A stretch of DNA of 64,000 bases. It comes from Acholoe squamosa (Eukaryota > Annelida > Polychaeta > Phyllodocida > Polynoidae). Below are positions 13,471-24,017 of this stretch, one piece after another (position 1 is the stretch's first letter; each line of letters opens with the position of its first letter). The notes beneath the pieces were generated by a model that saw nothing but the letters and a program-made list of their open reading frames with translations, ran no database searches and was not told the origin of the DNA. The position numbers and the translations under genes are program-made. The stretch is taken from the NCBI GenBank assembly GCA_949317995.1, contig OX439046.1, positions 77,097,434-77,161,433 of the forward strand. Direction: 5' to 3'.

Positions 13471-13610
13471 ATAATGCCCATTGGATGGCGTGATACATGA
13501 AGACAGCCTTGGCAAGTCACTCACCAGGGCTCCATCCACGCATGATACCAACCCTACAGGCTGGATACACCCCTGAAAGGCTCCACTGAAGTACTGCCCT
13601 ATTCATTATG
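13471..13610. mobile_element. Family-A interior fragment
   Basis: Contains GCCCATTGG, a GATACATGAAGACAGCC-type segment, CACTCACCAGGGCTCCAT and CATGATACCAACCC, in the order seen in other family-A copies. Both termini are missing. Confidence 0.5.
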
Positions 13611-14783
13611 CCAGGCTTATTTATAGACATTTCAAGTGTTGAATTCACCAGGCTTATAAATGAGGCAGGCTTATATTATAGGCTAGGCATATATTCATGT
13701 CACTAGATAATCTTCTACCCAGACCCTGACTGCAGAGTAACACTAGTCACAACATATATACATCTCTATACATTTAGAGAAGTACTGCTATATCCATGTT
13801 GACTGAAGGCACACGTCTCTACCCATATACACCTCCCTGCCTGCTCCCACCAACCCCTTCTGTACCCTTATAGACAGTGTGACAATAGACGGGTTCCTGA
13901 GTCCTTCCTTTGAACACATCACCATATCCTCTCAATGGTACACTGGATCCCTGTGGTGTACAATACCACTGGCACCTACTAAACTACAGATGTCTGTAGA
14001 ACAAAGGGTAGGGGGTTATGAAGCAGGAATTTCTATAGGGGCAATGATAGATTTGGGGGAGGGGTTACAAAGAATTTCTCCAGATGTATACAATTATAGG
14101 GGCCCACTTAACATTGGTAAGTCCAGGCACTCCTGAATTCTGTCACCCTGTATGTAACCATGGTGACTTACCAACTATGGCTACATTACACATCAGGGAT
14201 CTTTAGCAACCACTGTGACCAATATAAGGCAGACGTAGAGCATACTGAGAGTACTGCTAAATCTGTGTTATATGATGTTTAGGCAAGATGCATTATGAAT
14301 GCAAAAGGTCCCTAAGAACACCTGCGGCTGCATAATAGGGCAAGATGATTACACAACTCATTTTGCCTTTCTGCTTTAGTGGTTACTAGACCCATTCTAG
14401 TCGACTGAAGGAACCAGTGTATGTAACTGTGGCCCTGGTGGTATGTCACACAGGGTATGTTTGCGCTTTATTCATGATTCCTGCAGCGCTTGGCCCGGGT
14501 AGTGGACTGCATGAATAGGTATGAGATACAAGGACAAGTACCTCCATCAAGCTGGTTGGTGGGGGAGTGGGAGGAGGTGGTTGGAGGGCAGGAGGATGGG
14601 GGAGGGGGAGGCTGTATTTCCAGGGTCTTGTAGATAGAGACTGGGTTTATATAGTGGAGGAGGAATAGGCGGAATTCCTGATTGTATTCAATGTGTTCTG
14701 TTCTAAGGTTTTATGATTGCTGATGGACTGTGGGTAGGAAGCCTCAGTACATGAATGCACAGGATGAGTTATAAAGGATACAC
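13611..14783. other. No supported gene
   Basis: An 85-codon plus-strand open frame (13879-14136) has no recognised domain. A purine/G-rich stretch lies near 14560-14610. Confidence 0.45.
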
Positions 14784-14907
14784 ATGGTTTTAATAATGTG
14801 CTTCTTAATGCTGAGAACTTTAATTTTCCGGGGCCTTAATTCCAGGAGTTGTAATGCTGTGGGACTCAATACTGAGGGACTTTCTGCGAATCAACATGCT
14901 TCTGAGA

Positions 14908-15560
14908 GACATTATGCTGGGGGCCTTAATGCTGAGGGCTTTATTGCTGAGGACCTTAATGATGGGGGCCTTAATGCTGAGGGCTTTATCTCTGAGGACC
15001 TTAATGATGGGGGCCTTAATGCTGAGGGCTTTATTGCTGAGGACCTTAATGATGGGGGCCTTAATGCTGAGGGATTTATTTCTGAGGACCTTAATTTTGG
15101 GGGCCTTAATGCTGAGGGCTTTATCTCTGAGGACCTTAATGATGGGGGCCTTAATGCTGAGGGCTTTATTGCTGAGGGCCTTTATGATGGGGGCTTTAAT
15201 GCTGAGGGCCTTTATGATGGGGGCTTTATTGCTGAGGGCCTTTATGATGGGGGCTTTAATGCTGAGGGCCTTTATGATGGGGGCTTTAATGCTGAGGGCC
15301 TTTATGATGGGGGCTTTAATGCTGAGGGCCTTTATGATGGGGGCTTTAATGATGAGGGCCTTTATGATGGGGGCTTTAATTATGAGGGCCTTCATGATGA
15401 AGGCCATAATGCTGAGGACTGTGATACTGAGGTCATTAATGCTGAGGGATATGATACTGAGGGCCTTAATGCTGAGGGCAATGAGACTGAGGGCCTTAAT
15501 GCTGAGGTTTATAATTCTGAGGGGCATAAGGCTAATGGCTATGATACAGAGGTCCTTAAT
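14908..15560. repeat. 30-bp minisatellite (15-bp sub-period)
   Basis: About 21 units of roughly CTTAATGCTGAGGGC plus a diverged half such as TTTATTGCTGAGGAC or TTTATGATGGGGGCT. Unit length is divisible by 3 and the unit is stop-free, so frames of 304 and 254 codons (plus strand) and 235 codons (minus strand) stay open. The longest frame reads as repeats of GLNAEGFIAEDLNDG. Unit differences change amino acids freely in that frame, and three frames are open at once, so coding is unlikely. Confidence 0.95.
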
Positions 15561-15699
15561 GCCAAGGACCTTAATGATAAGGGTAGGGTGGCTGGAGTAT
15601 TTCCTTTATATGATATGATTGACAATTATTATGCACCTATCTATAGGCCTAATATTGACATTTGTTGGTACACTAAGTACAACCTAAGCTATACCTAAT

Positions 15700-17000
15700 T
15701 GAAAATGTGTCACCTCTGAACTCCTTCTGACAGATCTGAGTCTCCATACTACAAACGCACATGCTCCACATACCCCAAGTATGGCACAGATCTGCCACCT
15801 AGTGACTAGTGTAGGTACCATTTACCAAGACCCTTACACAGTCATAAATCTCAGATACCACTCACTGGTCCCTGAAAATTCAGAAATCACCCTGATTTTC
15901 TCAATTTCCAATGGTTAATGCTCTTAGGAAGTTAAGCCACAACATGCAAAACACCTTAAAAGTTATGAAAAGTGGTATCTTTTATATGTATGTGCGTACC
16001 CAGCTGGTGGAGCCCTCTGTTGATGTTATATTGAAAACTAGGCAAAAAGGCCCCAAAACAAGCCCAAAAAAGTTGCCTGGCGATCTCTGGGGATTGGCAC
16101 TATCATTCTCACTCCAATAACATCCTGTTCTCCTAGTTGAGAGCTATTTGTAGCAGTTCCCCGCTTTTTCCATCATTATTTTTCTAATGATCCTTGACCT
16201 AAAAAGGGCTTTTTTGTGAAGTGCTTGTTTTGAATAGAAATTATTTGTATAGGTGGACATAAAAATATTGGGGGGATAGCCTGAAGTAGATATATTTAAA
16301 AAAAGAATCTTGTTAAAATGTTGATTTGCAGTTGAATGGTGGCCCTTCTCCCAAAGGTCAGGTTAAATAAGAGGGCATGGACGTGAAACAGGCAGGTACC
16401 TTGAAGTTTTTCAATAGATTTCCCCATTAAAGAGTTCGAATTTAGCCTAATGCTTTATATAGGGGGTGCTTCCATCCAAGATCACCTTTGAGCAAGTTAT
16501 TAGACATCTCAACATTGTCCTTATCCAGAATGGGGGGCTTCTAGAAAAGTGACATTTAATATAGCATCAGACAGGGTTGGAAAAATTAGCCTGACCCTCC
16601 GGCCACCCTACTAAGGGCCATAATGCTGAGGATGCTGAGGGCCTTATGATAAAACTCTTAATACTGAGAGCAACAGGAAGCCTCTACACATCTGCATCCT
16701 TTCACATTATATCCTGACATGTCTGCCTCAATTCAAACACCTACACAAACATACACAGTGTCATATTGCCAATTGACAATGTACAGGATAACACAGATCA
16801 AATTTTAACTCTTGAAAACTCTGAAAGTTTCCACTATTGACTCGCAATGTTATCACACTCGCTCACTGACAATTCACCGCAGGGATTTTTTCAGTCTGCA
16901 AATTCATTTTCATCAAATGTCAGATAGACATTGCCTCGCTTTCTCATTTATCAAACGGCAGGCAACTGGAAAACACAATCCAATTCACCGGGGCATGTCT
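15700..17000. other. Mostly featureless; outlying fragment of the 30-bp repeat
   Basis: No gene is supported. At about 16612-16672 the motifs GGGCCATAATGCTGAGGATG and CTTAATACTGAGAG reappear, about 1 kb beyond the end of the 30-bp array and separated from it by unique sequence. Confidence 0.55.
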
Positions 17001-17396
17001 GACCTTGAACAAAAATGTGAGGGACAAAACTCAAAGGAAAGTGGCGGAGGCAAACAGCAAGGTTTGAGCATTTAAAGGTGAGAAAAATGTTTGTTGAATG
17101 ATAATAGAAATGATAAAATGTCAAGGTTACTATATGGCGAGACCAACGGGGTTAAGACTATTGTTACAATGCATCTAAATTCTACATCAATACCTGTAAT
17201 AGCCCCTCTCCCCCCCCCCCCCGAGCTATTCAGCTTCAGAATTGGCGATGCTCTGGGCATAAACCTTGCTAAAGCTGTCACTTTGCTTAACTGTACAAAA
17301 GGGTTTGTAGTAAATAGAGATTTAATAAGAGCATGATCGGTCAAGGATATATGAAAACTTAAAGGGCATGATGCATCATTGCAGAGCTAGTGAGTA

Positions 17397-17572
17397 CAGT
17401 AAAACCTTGCTTTCTCAGATTTTGAAAATGCAAGGAAAATTGTCTGAGGAAGCAAATTATTCAAGTAGTTATATCCAAATATAATAGAAAATATAAAGGG
17501 AGATTTAGATGTTCTGTCTGAGGTAATGAGGGATCTGTGGAATTAAAGGGCTAAGGAAGCAAGGGCCAACTG
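17397..17572. mobile_element. 176-bp TA-flanked MITE
   Basis: Left end CAGTAAAACCTTGCTTTCTC, right end reading inward on the other strand CAGTTGGCCCTTGCTTCCTT. The element is flanked by TA on each side (17395-17396 and 17573-17574). TA duplication plus a CAGT...CCTTG start resembles pogo/Tigger-type (Tc1/mariner superfamily) ends; this is inferred from the ends only. No coding capacity. It is absent from the corresponding region of copy 1. Confidence 0.6.
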
Positions 17573-18169
17573 TAACTGTTGCAGTGTATTAACCACATTG
17601 GGTTGGCATGATATGGATGGAGCACTAGTGAGTAACATGCTATGGGACTCGCGAGTGTCCCACATTCATCTTTCCGATAACAAGTATGAATGGTACATTT
17701 ACACAATAGCAACCTTTTAAAAGGTTCCAGGAATGAAGCACTAGGTACTGTATCAAAACACAAGTTTAGCTCAGATTTACCTGAATCTTACATGGTAACA
17801 ACCGACATCTAGTGGATTAATGCTGAACTACAAGGCTATAATATGATTGGAGAGTGAATGACTAATGACGTCATAGGATGTCACATCACCCACTTTGTAA
17901 TGTGACGGTATTTGTCGTGGCAACAACCTCAACAAAGCACCAAGAGATGTCACCTGAATCTCAAAGAGAAATGATGGATCTAAAGATGAGACTTCAGGGA
18001 TTCAAGGCAAGCTCACAGACTCGGACTCATGATTGGCTTGGATTATCTTACAGATTGAATTAATCCAAGTCTAAAGCCTCAGTAACGGGATGTTAGCCTG
18101 GATTTATAACTTTAAGCCCTTTGTCTTGGGGACTTAATAAGCTTATAGTTTGATGGGTAGGACAACTGA

Positions 18170-18320
18170 CAGGGGCGTGGGAAGCAAATCTTTATTGAGG
18201 GGGCCCAGGGGTCTCAGTTGGGGGGGGGGCTGCTATATTTTTATATAGGCTTATATAGGGAACCTCCTCATGATTGAGGGGGCCCAGGCCCCCTGCCCCC
18301 CCCCTTTTCCTACGCCCCTG
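18170..18320. mobile_element. 151-bp hAT-like MITE with empty site in copy 1
   Basis: Ends CAGGGGCGTGGGAA and TTCCTACGCCCCTG are inverted repeats with one mismatch. They are flanked by ACTGA at 18165-18169 and 18321-18325. In copy 1 the matching site (near 1547-1551) reads GACAGCTGAGCC with no insert, so the copies show filled and empty states. CAGGGGCG ends are typical of hAT elements, but hAT usually makes an 8-bp duplication and only 5 bp are seen here, so the superfamily is uncertain. Confidence 0.75.
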
Positions 18321-18539
18321 ACTGAGGCTTAGCATACACATTATCTTGGCCGTGGCTGGGTTATCCTAGAAGTTATAGATTTTTCAGGATGATTTCTGAT
18401 TCCTGCCTGGCCCAATATGGTTGAAAAGGGACTGAGAAAGGGTCCTGTAGTGTCAGATTAGTTATGACCTGTCTCAATAGTCCACCGTCTCTACTATTTC
18501 CCTTTGATTGACACATTTTTACATTTGTTCCATGAGTCC

Positions 18540-18627
18540 ATAGTAATTGTGTAGGCCTGACCTGAGCCTACACCCACTTTGCACCTACTACTCACTGTTC
18601 TACATGTAATATGTAGGCCTGAGCCTA
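18540..18627. repeat. Ancestral-state copy of the 57-bp repeat, about 1.5 units
   Basis: Contains GAGCCTACACCCACTTTGCA, the CTACTACTCACTGTTCTACA core and a second GGCCTGAGCCTATGT. It corresponds to the 56-unit array of copy 1. Confidence 0.9.
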
Positions 18628-18637
18628 TGTATGTATG

Positions 18638-18709
<72 letters not shown>
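18628..18709. repeat. (TATG)n/(TA)n microsatellite
   Basis: A few TATG units followed by about 70 bp of pure TA. It lies exactly where the minisatellite would continue in copy 1. Confidence 0.98.
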
Positions 18710-18710
<1 letters not shown>

Positions 18711-19194
18711 CATACAGGATTGGTGTGTAACATGGCCCCCTGCAGTGATACCAATCCACCTTACTCTTTATGTACATAGATATGGTGTATGGAAAGTGAC
18801 ACTGGTCACACCTCTTATTCCGCGTCATCCATCCCGCGTCTCACGTCACCTCAGCTCTTCACGCCCCGTGTTTGATGTCAATTATTCATGTAGTCAGACT
18901 TAAACCGTATGGACAATGTCAATACTGCTATGTACTTAGACATGGAGTACACACGCACGCTTGCGCGCACGCATGCACACACGCACGTTTCTCTGACTTC
19001 TGGACCTCAAATCATTAGAATGGTCTGTGTTTGCACTTGTATTTGATCATAGCTTCAGATTTACTTGAAACTGCCCAAAAAATTAAACCAGTGCAGTATC
19101 AAATTTGACATTTGACTTATATATTCTCAAAGTTTTGAAACTAGAATTATAGAAATATTTCAGGCTTTATCTATTCTCAATGTTGTGATAGCTA

Positions 19195-19340
19195 GATTTC
19201 CCTCGTGTACCACTACTCGCCAACATTTCATTGGCGCATCATGCCGACCAATGCGCATGATAGCTCAGGCCTGTATTCATACAATGACTGAATGTGGCAT
19301 GGCGCATTAATACACTATAGTGCTTTTAAATGGTTTTAAA
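19195..19340. mobile_element. Degenerate family-A copy
   Basis: CATTTCATTGGCGCATCATG then GCATTAATACACTATAGTGC and CTTTTAAATGGTTTTAA match the interior hairpin arm and the right terminus of family A with many changes. Confidence 0.4.
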
Positions 19341-19377
19341 CTTCAGATATTTAAAATTTTCTTTTCTTTTTCTTCAG

Positions 19378-19502
19378 AAGAGAGTGGCAGTGGGAAATCT
19401 GAAAATAAGGAACGGATGATGAAAAAGCAAAAAAGAAGGATTGAAAAAGCTGCGCCTCGGGATCCGACAAGCAGAAATAGCTTCAATGAAATCCGGATTT
19501 AG
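19378..19502 (+). CDS. Candidate 3' terminal coding exon, unknown protein
   Basis: A strong acceptor (TTTTCTTTTCTTTTTCTTCAG, AG at 19376-19377) precedes an open frame of 41 codons that ends in TAG at 19500-19502. The exon would start in phase 1. The encoded tail is very basic and hydrophilic, with a KERMMKKQKRRIEKAAP stretch that could serve as a nuclear localisation signal, and it ends SFNEIRI. Polyadenylation signals AATAAA follow at 19789-19794 and near 19974. No family is recognised and no upstream exon was identified. Acceptor, stop and poly(A) signal make it the best exon candidate here; an accidental combination remains possible. Confidence 0.35.
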
Positions 19503-19983
19503 AGATTCCTCAAATCACCACGAAACATTTCAAGTTCTTAACCTTCCTTTTAAATATTTTGCAGTGAGCTGTGATTTTCATACAGGGTCGAATGGGATCC
19601 TTCATCTGAAGAAGAAAATACATTTACAAGAAATGTTCTTTGAAATTGCTTCATCCGCCGGCAATATTTTGACTTGGACATAATTTAAGTGCCGGAAATA
19701 GGGCTAGCTTACTTTAAGGTGTCCCTAAAAGTGAAAATATGAATAACTGAAATTCCAAAGCCGGCAATGTCCAGAGACAAGGCGATCAAATAAAATAATG
19801 ATGGAATGCGTGAATTTATGGAGTAATCAAGAGGAACACGTCCATGGCCATTTTGAGATTCTGCTGGAACTATTTCTATTCACCAAAAGATTACTACTCA
19901 ATACCTTAGTTATACAGATGGCAACTAGGGCTTTCCCGCGCTCATCGAGATGATGATTGTCTTATTTCCCATAAATAAAAGCC

Positions 19984-20490
19984 TTAAGGTGGCTGGCGGG
20001 GATTGTTAGTTCAGCATTTGGACACCAGGGGTCTCTGTCTTACTTTGGCATTGTGGATAAACGAAATATGCAAAATACAGGCAGGCTTGGCATGGATTTG
20101 AACCCTGGGTCTGCTAAGAGCAAGGCAGAGACCTTACACATGAGCCATGGGACTGCTGTGTAAGACCACCCCAAAGAAACAACATAATCTACATGTCACT
20201 ATTCTAGCTGAATCCTTATGTCAATATTGTACCTACTGAAAAGATATGCTTAAAATCTAAGTGCTGGAAAAGTTATAAAACAATCTAATTACTTTTGGAT
20301 ATGAATCTGGGGCTTTATGTGGCAAATTACTATATAATCCTATATAGGGTTGAATCTTCTGTATCTCAAAAATATGCATGGGACCCCATATTACTTTTGC
20401 ACATATAAAAAGTACAACTCATTTGTGGACCCTGGTAAGAATATGGCGAAAATCTAATTACTTTTAGTGTATCCCCGCCAGCCACCTTAA
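19984..20490. mobile_element. 507-bp TTAA-flanked TIR element (family D), complete
   Basis: Perfect 20-bp inverted ends: TTAAGGTGGCTGGCGGGGAT at 19984-20003 and its complement at 20471-20490. TTAA occupies both termini, compatible with a TTAA target duplication as in piggyBac or Kolobok elements (inference). The right half (from about 20239) is shared with 22660-23047. A tRNA-like sequence lies inside at 20092-20153. No transposase frame is present. Confidence 0.85.
20092..20153 (-). repeat. tRNA-derived SINE-like fragment
   Basis: On the minus strand an A-box-like TGGCTCATGTG is followed about 35 nt later by a good B box, GGGTTCAAATCC. The cloverleaf is incomplete, so a tRNA-derived repeat is more likely than a tRNA gene. 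It sits inside the family-D element, so it was either captured or inserted there. Confidence 0.5.
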
Positions 20491-20518
20491 GCAAGACCAT
20501 GCCTTCACAATGGTGCAA

Positions 20519-20697
20519 CAAGGTTGTAAACTGAGTTTTAACCTTGTACCTACTGTCTATGATATGTGTGCCTACAGGCTACAGTGAAAGAAGGTAGCAG
20601 GCTGATACTAACTATGCTACAGTAATTGTAACACTTCTTTTACCTCTCCTGCAAAACTTGAAGAATGCAATTATAACCTTCTTGCGCTAAGGCGATG
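20519..20697. mobile_element. Family-C MITE, copy C1
   Basis: Left end GGTGCAACAAGGTTGTAAAC; right end, read on the other strand, TCGCCTTAGCGCAAGAAGG. The interior has a TATGATATGTGTGCCTACAG block and a CTTCTTTTACCTCTCCTGC block that recur at 24778, 26908, 37241 and 49822. No coding capacity. Confidence 0.65.
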
Positions 20698-21202
20698 ATG
20701 TCCTGCTGTCACTGTGTATGACATATAGGAACTGAACGGTCGGCCGTGGGCTTCTCACACAGGAATCAAGTATATATACATTACCCACCAGGCTAAATTA
20801 TTAGTGCTTATACCAATGGTACCAATTGAATTAAAGACAGGGATGACTCCGGTCCTACATCAGAATATGTAATTACTTACAGTCCTAGCTAGGACTGCAC
20901 ATATAGCTCTATGTCATTAGGAGTCTATGCAACCACTGCAGCCAGATGTTTCTGTCTGTGACTATGTGCTTTGGTGGTAGTATTTATTCCTCATTTCACA
21001 ATTTGCATAACTTTGTCTAGATACGCTACTCCCACATGGTCGGCATGATGCACTAATACAGGCTGGGTGAGTTACCCGCCGCGGCAATTCCCTTCATTCA
21101 GTGCGTAGTACCTGGGTGTAACTGGTCCCCATCATGCTTGCAACTGTCTGTGCTTATTTGCAAGGTATATAAATGATAATGCCGGCCCCTACAACAGTAA
21201 TA

Positions 21203-21560
21203 ACCGTAATCTCCCGTGTATAAGGCGCACCCCACCTATAAACTGCACCTAGAGTTTAAGGATTTGGCCAGAAAAATGAAAAATTTATAACTTCTTTTCT
21301 ACAGAATGACTTTTCAAAATTTAAAAAGCTGTGTGTTTCTTGGACCCCCTGGACCCCTATGACTATATGCTGCTGATTGGGTTACATGGGAGTGTCACAT
21401 ATCAAAAGAAAGGTCTTGGTGTCCCCCTTGTGGATCCAGGGAGAACTGAACCCCCCTCCCGTATAAGACGCCCCTTATACGTGGGAGAATACGGCATATC
21501 AATTTAATTTTTTCAAACATGAACAAGTCTGGGTGCATCTTATATGCTGGGTATCACGGT
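21203..21560. mobile_element. Family-B MITE, with a second right end nested or adjacent
   Basis: Left ACCGTAATCTCCCGTGTATA, right TATACGTGGGAGAATACGG near 21476-21494. A further right-end-like segment (GTGCATCTTATATGC then TATCACGGTATA) follows at about 21531-21560. Confidence 0.6.
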
Positions 21561-21659
21561 ATATGGATATTTAAGTGTAAAGTCTCAGCGACGGCTTCTA
21601 AGTTCTATCGGTATCAGACTATCCTTGCAGTTGTTTAGCAGAGCCACTGAGTGGTATTG

Positions 21660-21800
21660 GCCACAAGCTAATCTGGCGCTGGTTCCGGCAACACACAATG
21701 ATAGGATGGGACCAGCATGTCCCAGGAAGTGGGTGTTAACCAGGGACAAGGTACCCATCATGGTTTGTCTTATCAGTGGGTTATACCTCAACCAGCAAAA
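21660..21800 (+). repeat. Dispersed repeat family F, copy F1
   Basis: Shares AGCATGTCCCAGGAAGTGG-like, AAGGTACCCATCAT and GTCTTATCAGTG blocks with the opposite-strand copy at 44805-44960. Both copies are open in one frame (CPRKWVLTRDKVPI and CPWKWMLSKEKVPI), but most differences change amino acids, so a non-coding dispersed repeat is favoured over an exon. Confidence 0.6.
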
Positions 21801-21860
21801 TTCAATATGGCGGCTCCACTAGGCCTCCATACTGAGTCCTATAGGCCCTATATGTTTCAG

Positions 21861-22219
21861 TGTAGGGTGCTGGGGTAGGCTACTGTCAGGCTATCCTTAC
21901 TGTCCTTTAGCGGGGTTCCTCACTAATAAGGCTCAGAGTGCCACAAATTGGTATGGACGCTGACCAGGAAGCCATGCAACTACCTCCTTAACTACCCCCC
22001 TGCTGGGAGATTGTAACCTCTAAGTGGCTCCCTGCTTGGAGAGTGTCGTTATCTGCGTCAACTGGGCGTTCCCAGGTGGCGGGACGCGCAGTACGCCCCC
22101 TCTAGGATGACCATAGAGATGGTAGGCAAAGGAGAACCAACTGTCACTTGTGCTTTCTCCGCTCCCTGTTTTGAACATAGAGCAGGGCCCCAGTGTAGTT
22201 TCACGATGTGCGCCCTACA
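21861..22219 (+). mobile_element. Possible LTR with adjacent primer-binding-site-like sequence
   Basis: The 359-bp segment starts TGTAGGG and ends CCCTACA, a 7-bp inverted pair with TG...CA ends as in LTRs. It is followed directly by TTGGTGCCCTCACCGGA, which has the TGGTGCC form common in retroelement primer-binding sites. No second LTR, gag or pol was found, so only a decayed 5' end is proposed. It is also unusually CpG-rich for the window. Confidence 0.3.
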
Positions 22220-22279
22220 TTGGTGCCCTCACCGGATATGAGTAAAACTGACCTCCTCGCATGGCGAAGTGCATCAACC

Positions 22280-22659
22280 CACAAATTTCTGTTCTAAATA
22301 GCAAATTAACTTGCCTTATTGATCGGAATATGCTATTTGTATACGAAGAAGATCATTCTTGATAAATGTGACGGGTAATTAGCTTGAAAATTGTGATTTT
22401 ATTATGAATTTGAAATTGAAAAGGACCATGACTCCTCTCACTCCCGGTGAGGGCGCGGACAAGACTGGTGGCGCCACTTTGCACCTGTCGGCTCTCCCTT
22501 CACCTACTCGCTCTAAGGGATGACCTAGATAGCACTGTCAGGCGCAAATCACCAATCGGCGCTATTCGCAAATAGCGCAATTTTAGAATGGCGCAGGATT
22601 GGAGCCATGCAAAGCTCAAATTTTGCGAAGAGCACCAATATCGGTCAGAACTACACTCA
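22280..22659. other. No recognisable feature, locally CpG-rich
   Basis: 22440-22560 is CpG-rich and holds short inverted motifs (GCGCTATTCGCAAATAGCGC is palindromic at 22559-22578). If the LTR call is right, this could be decayed internal retroelement sequence. Confidence 0.3.
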
Positions 22660-23047
22660 CTGCAAAGATATGCATATAATCTAAGTGCTGAGGAAGTTAT
22701 AAGAAAATCTAATTACTTTTGGATAAGACTCTGTGGATTTATGTGGCATATTGCTGTATAATCCTATATAATAGTAAAAGTTCTGTATCTCAGAAATATG
22801 CCTGGGACCCCCACATTTTTATTGCATATATGAATAGTACATATCAATTTGGGATTCTGGTGATACAATGGCGAAAATGTAATTCACGGATATAAGTCAC
22901 AAAGCATGAATATCCCTGAAATGGTCCAATATTGACCCAAAAACCTTGGCTTTTTCTTGGAATTTCAAAGTCCCTGAAATCAGGGAAATCCCTGAAGACT
23001 TTCATCCCTGCTAATTACTTTGATTCTATCCCCGCGAGCCACCTTAA
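22660..23047. mobile_element. Family-D element, right part (copy D2)
   Basis: Shares AAAGATATGC, AATCTAAGTGCTG, ATCTAATTACTTTTGGATA and TATGGCGAAAATCT-like blocks with 20239-20490, and ends ATCCCCGCGAGCCACCTTAA at 23028-23047. An extra 130-bp insert (about 22877-23010) with several TCCCTGAAAT motifs interrupts it. The left terminus is missing. Confidence 0.75.
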
Positions 23048-23245
23048 TTCACAACTTCTTTTTCCCTTAAAGGTCATATACTGATCTTAACAATTAGATT
23101 GCTTGTTAAGAAAAGACCAACACACTTGCCTTTCCCATCTTAGAAAGGTATTAATCTCATCTTTTCTGTCCCCATTGTGTGTGTGGTGCACCAATCACCT
23201 TTATCTGCACATCATGAACATCCTCCCAAGGTGAAACAACCCGGC

Positions 23246-23383
23246 GAGTGGCGGATTTAGACGGGGGATGCAGGGGTGCACGCCCCCTCCTTTTTGGCAT
23301 GAGTCTAAAAATGTAGCTAGAAAAAGAGGCTAAATAAGGATGCACCCCCTCCTTTTTAAAAAAAAAACCTTGATCCAACGCTG
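23246..23383. mobile_element. hAT-like MITE, 138 bp
   Basis: Left end GAGTGGCGGATTTAGACGGG; right end, read on the other strand, CAGCGTTGGATCAAGG. CAGTGGCGGAT-type ends are typical of hAT elements. The interior pairs GGGGTGCACGCCCCCTCC with a second GCACCCCCTCC. A target duplication was not found. Confidence 0.45.
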
Positions 23384-23752
23384 CAAGTTACTCACTCGCG
23401 ATGTACCGATGCATCATACAAAGGTAGACCCAGATATAAAGTTCTATACTGAGGTTCCAGGTCCCTCACAGGGCCTGCCTAATCTTTAATGCACCCAAAA
23501 AGGTCTACACTGAATAAAGGGAATTATATTATTGATAAAATATGTATCCCGCTAGGTCAGTATAAGGGCCCTATAGGGCTAGGCTGGATGTAAAGCTTGT
23601 CACACATCTAACAAACAATCAAGCGTGCTTCATGTTATTATTGACTGCCCTCACTGCTCACTTCTTGGTGGGAGACGGCGGACAACGGGCATCCCACGTC
23701 TCTCCCCTTCACCCGGAGTCTTACAAGCGCCTACAGGGTTTGCCCATCCGGG

Positions 23753-24017
23753 ACCTTTTGTCACAGCATCCCTAATACCCTCAGGTACTCTCAGTTGCCC
23801 CTCCCAATATTTCGACCTGTATATAGGGGTAAAGTGTGACTACTGCACAGTAAAAGAACTTAGGTCCTCTCAGCTGCCTCCATCCCCATCCCCTCTGTAT
23901 ATAGGGGTATAGCAGGACTACTGCATAGTCATTTTACCCCTTAGGTCATCTCAGCCACCTCCCTCAATATATAGGGGTAAAGCAACATTACGCCGGGTCC
24001 CTAAGGACCTCTCAGGG
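23753..24017. repeat. Imperfect tandem repeat, about 80 bp x 3
   Basis: TATATAGGGGTAAAG, a GACTACTGCA block and TTAGGTCCTCTCAGCTGCCT recur three times with divergence. Confidence 0.7.

Larger units (their letters stand above)
17007..19060. repeat. Segmental duplication, copy 2
   Basis: Direct-orientation copy of 1-6360, compacted to about 2 kb because the minisatellite is only about 1.5 units here (18540-18627) and is followed by an AT microsatellite instead of the array. Two transposon-like insertions, 17397-17572 and 18170-18320, are present here and not at the corresponding places in copy 1. The copy includes a C-homopolymer near 17210-17222. Confidence 0.88.
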
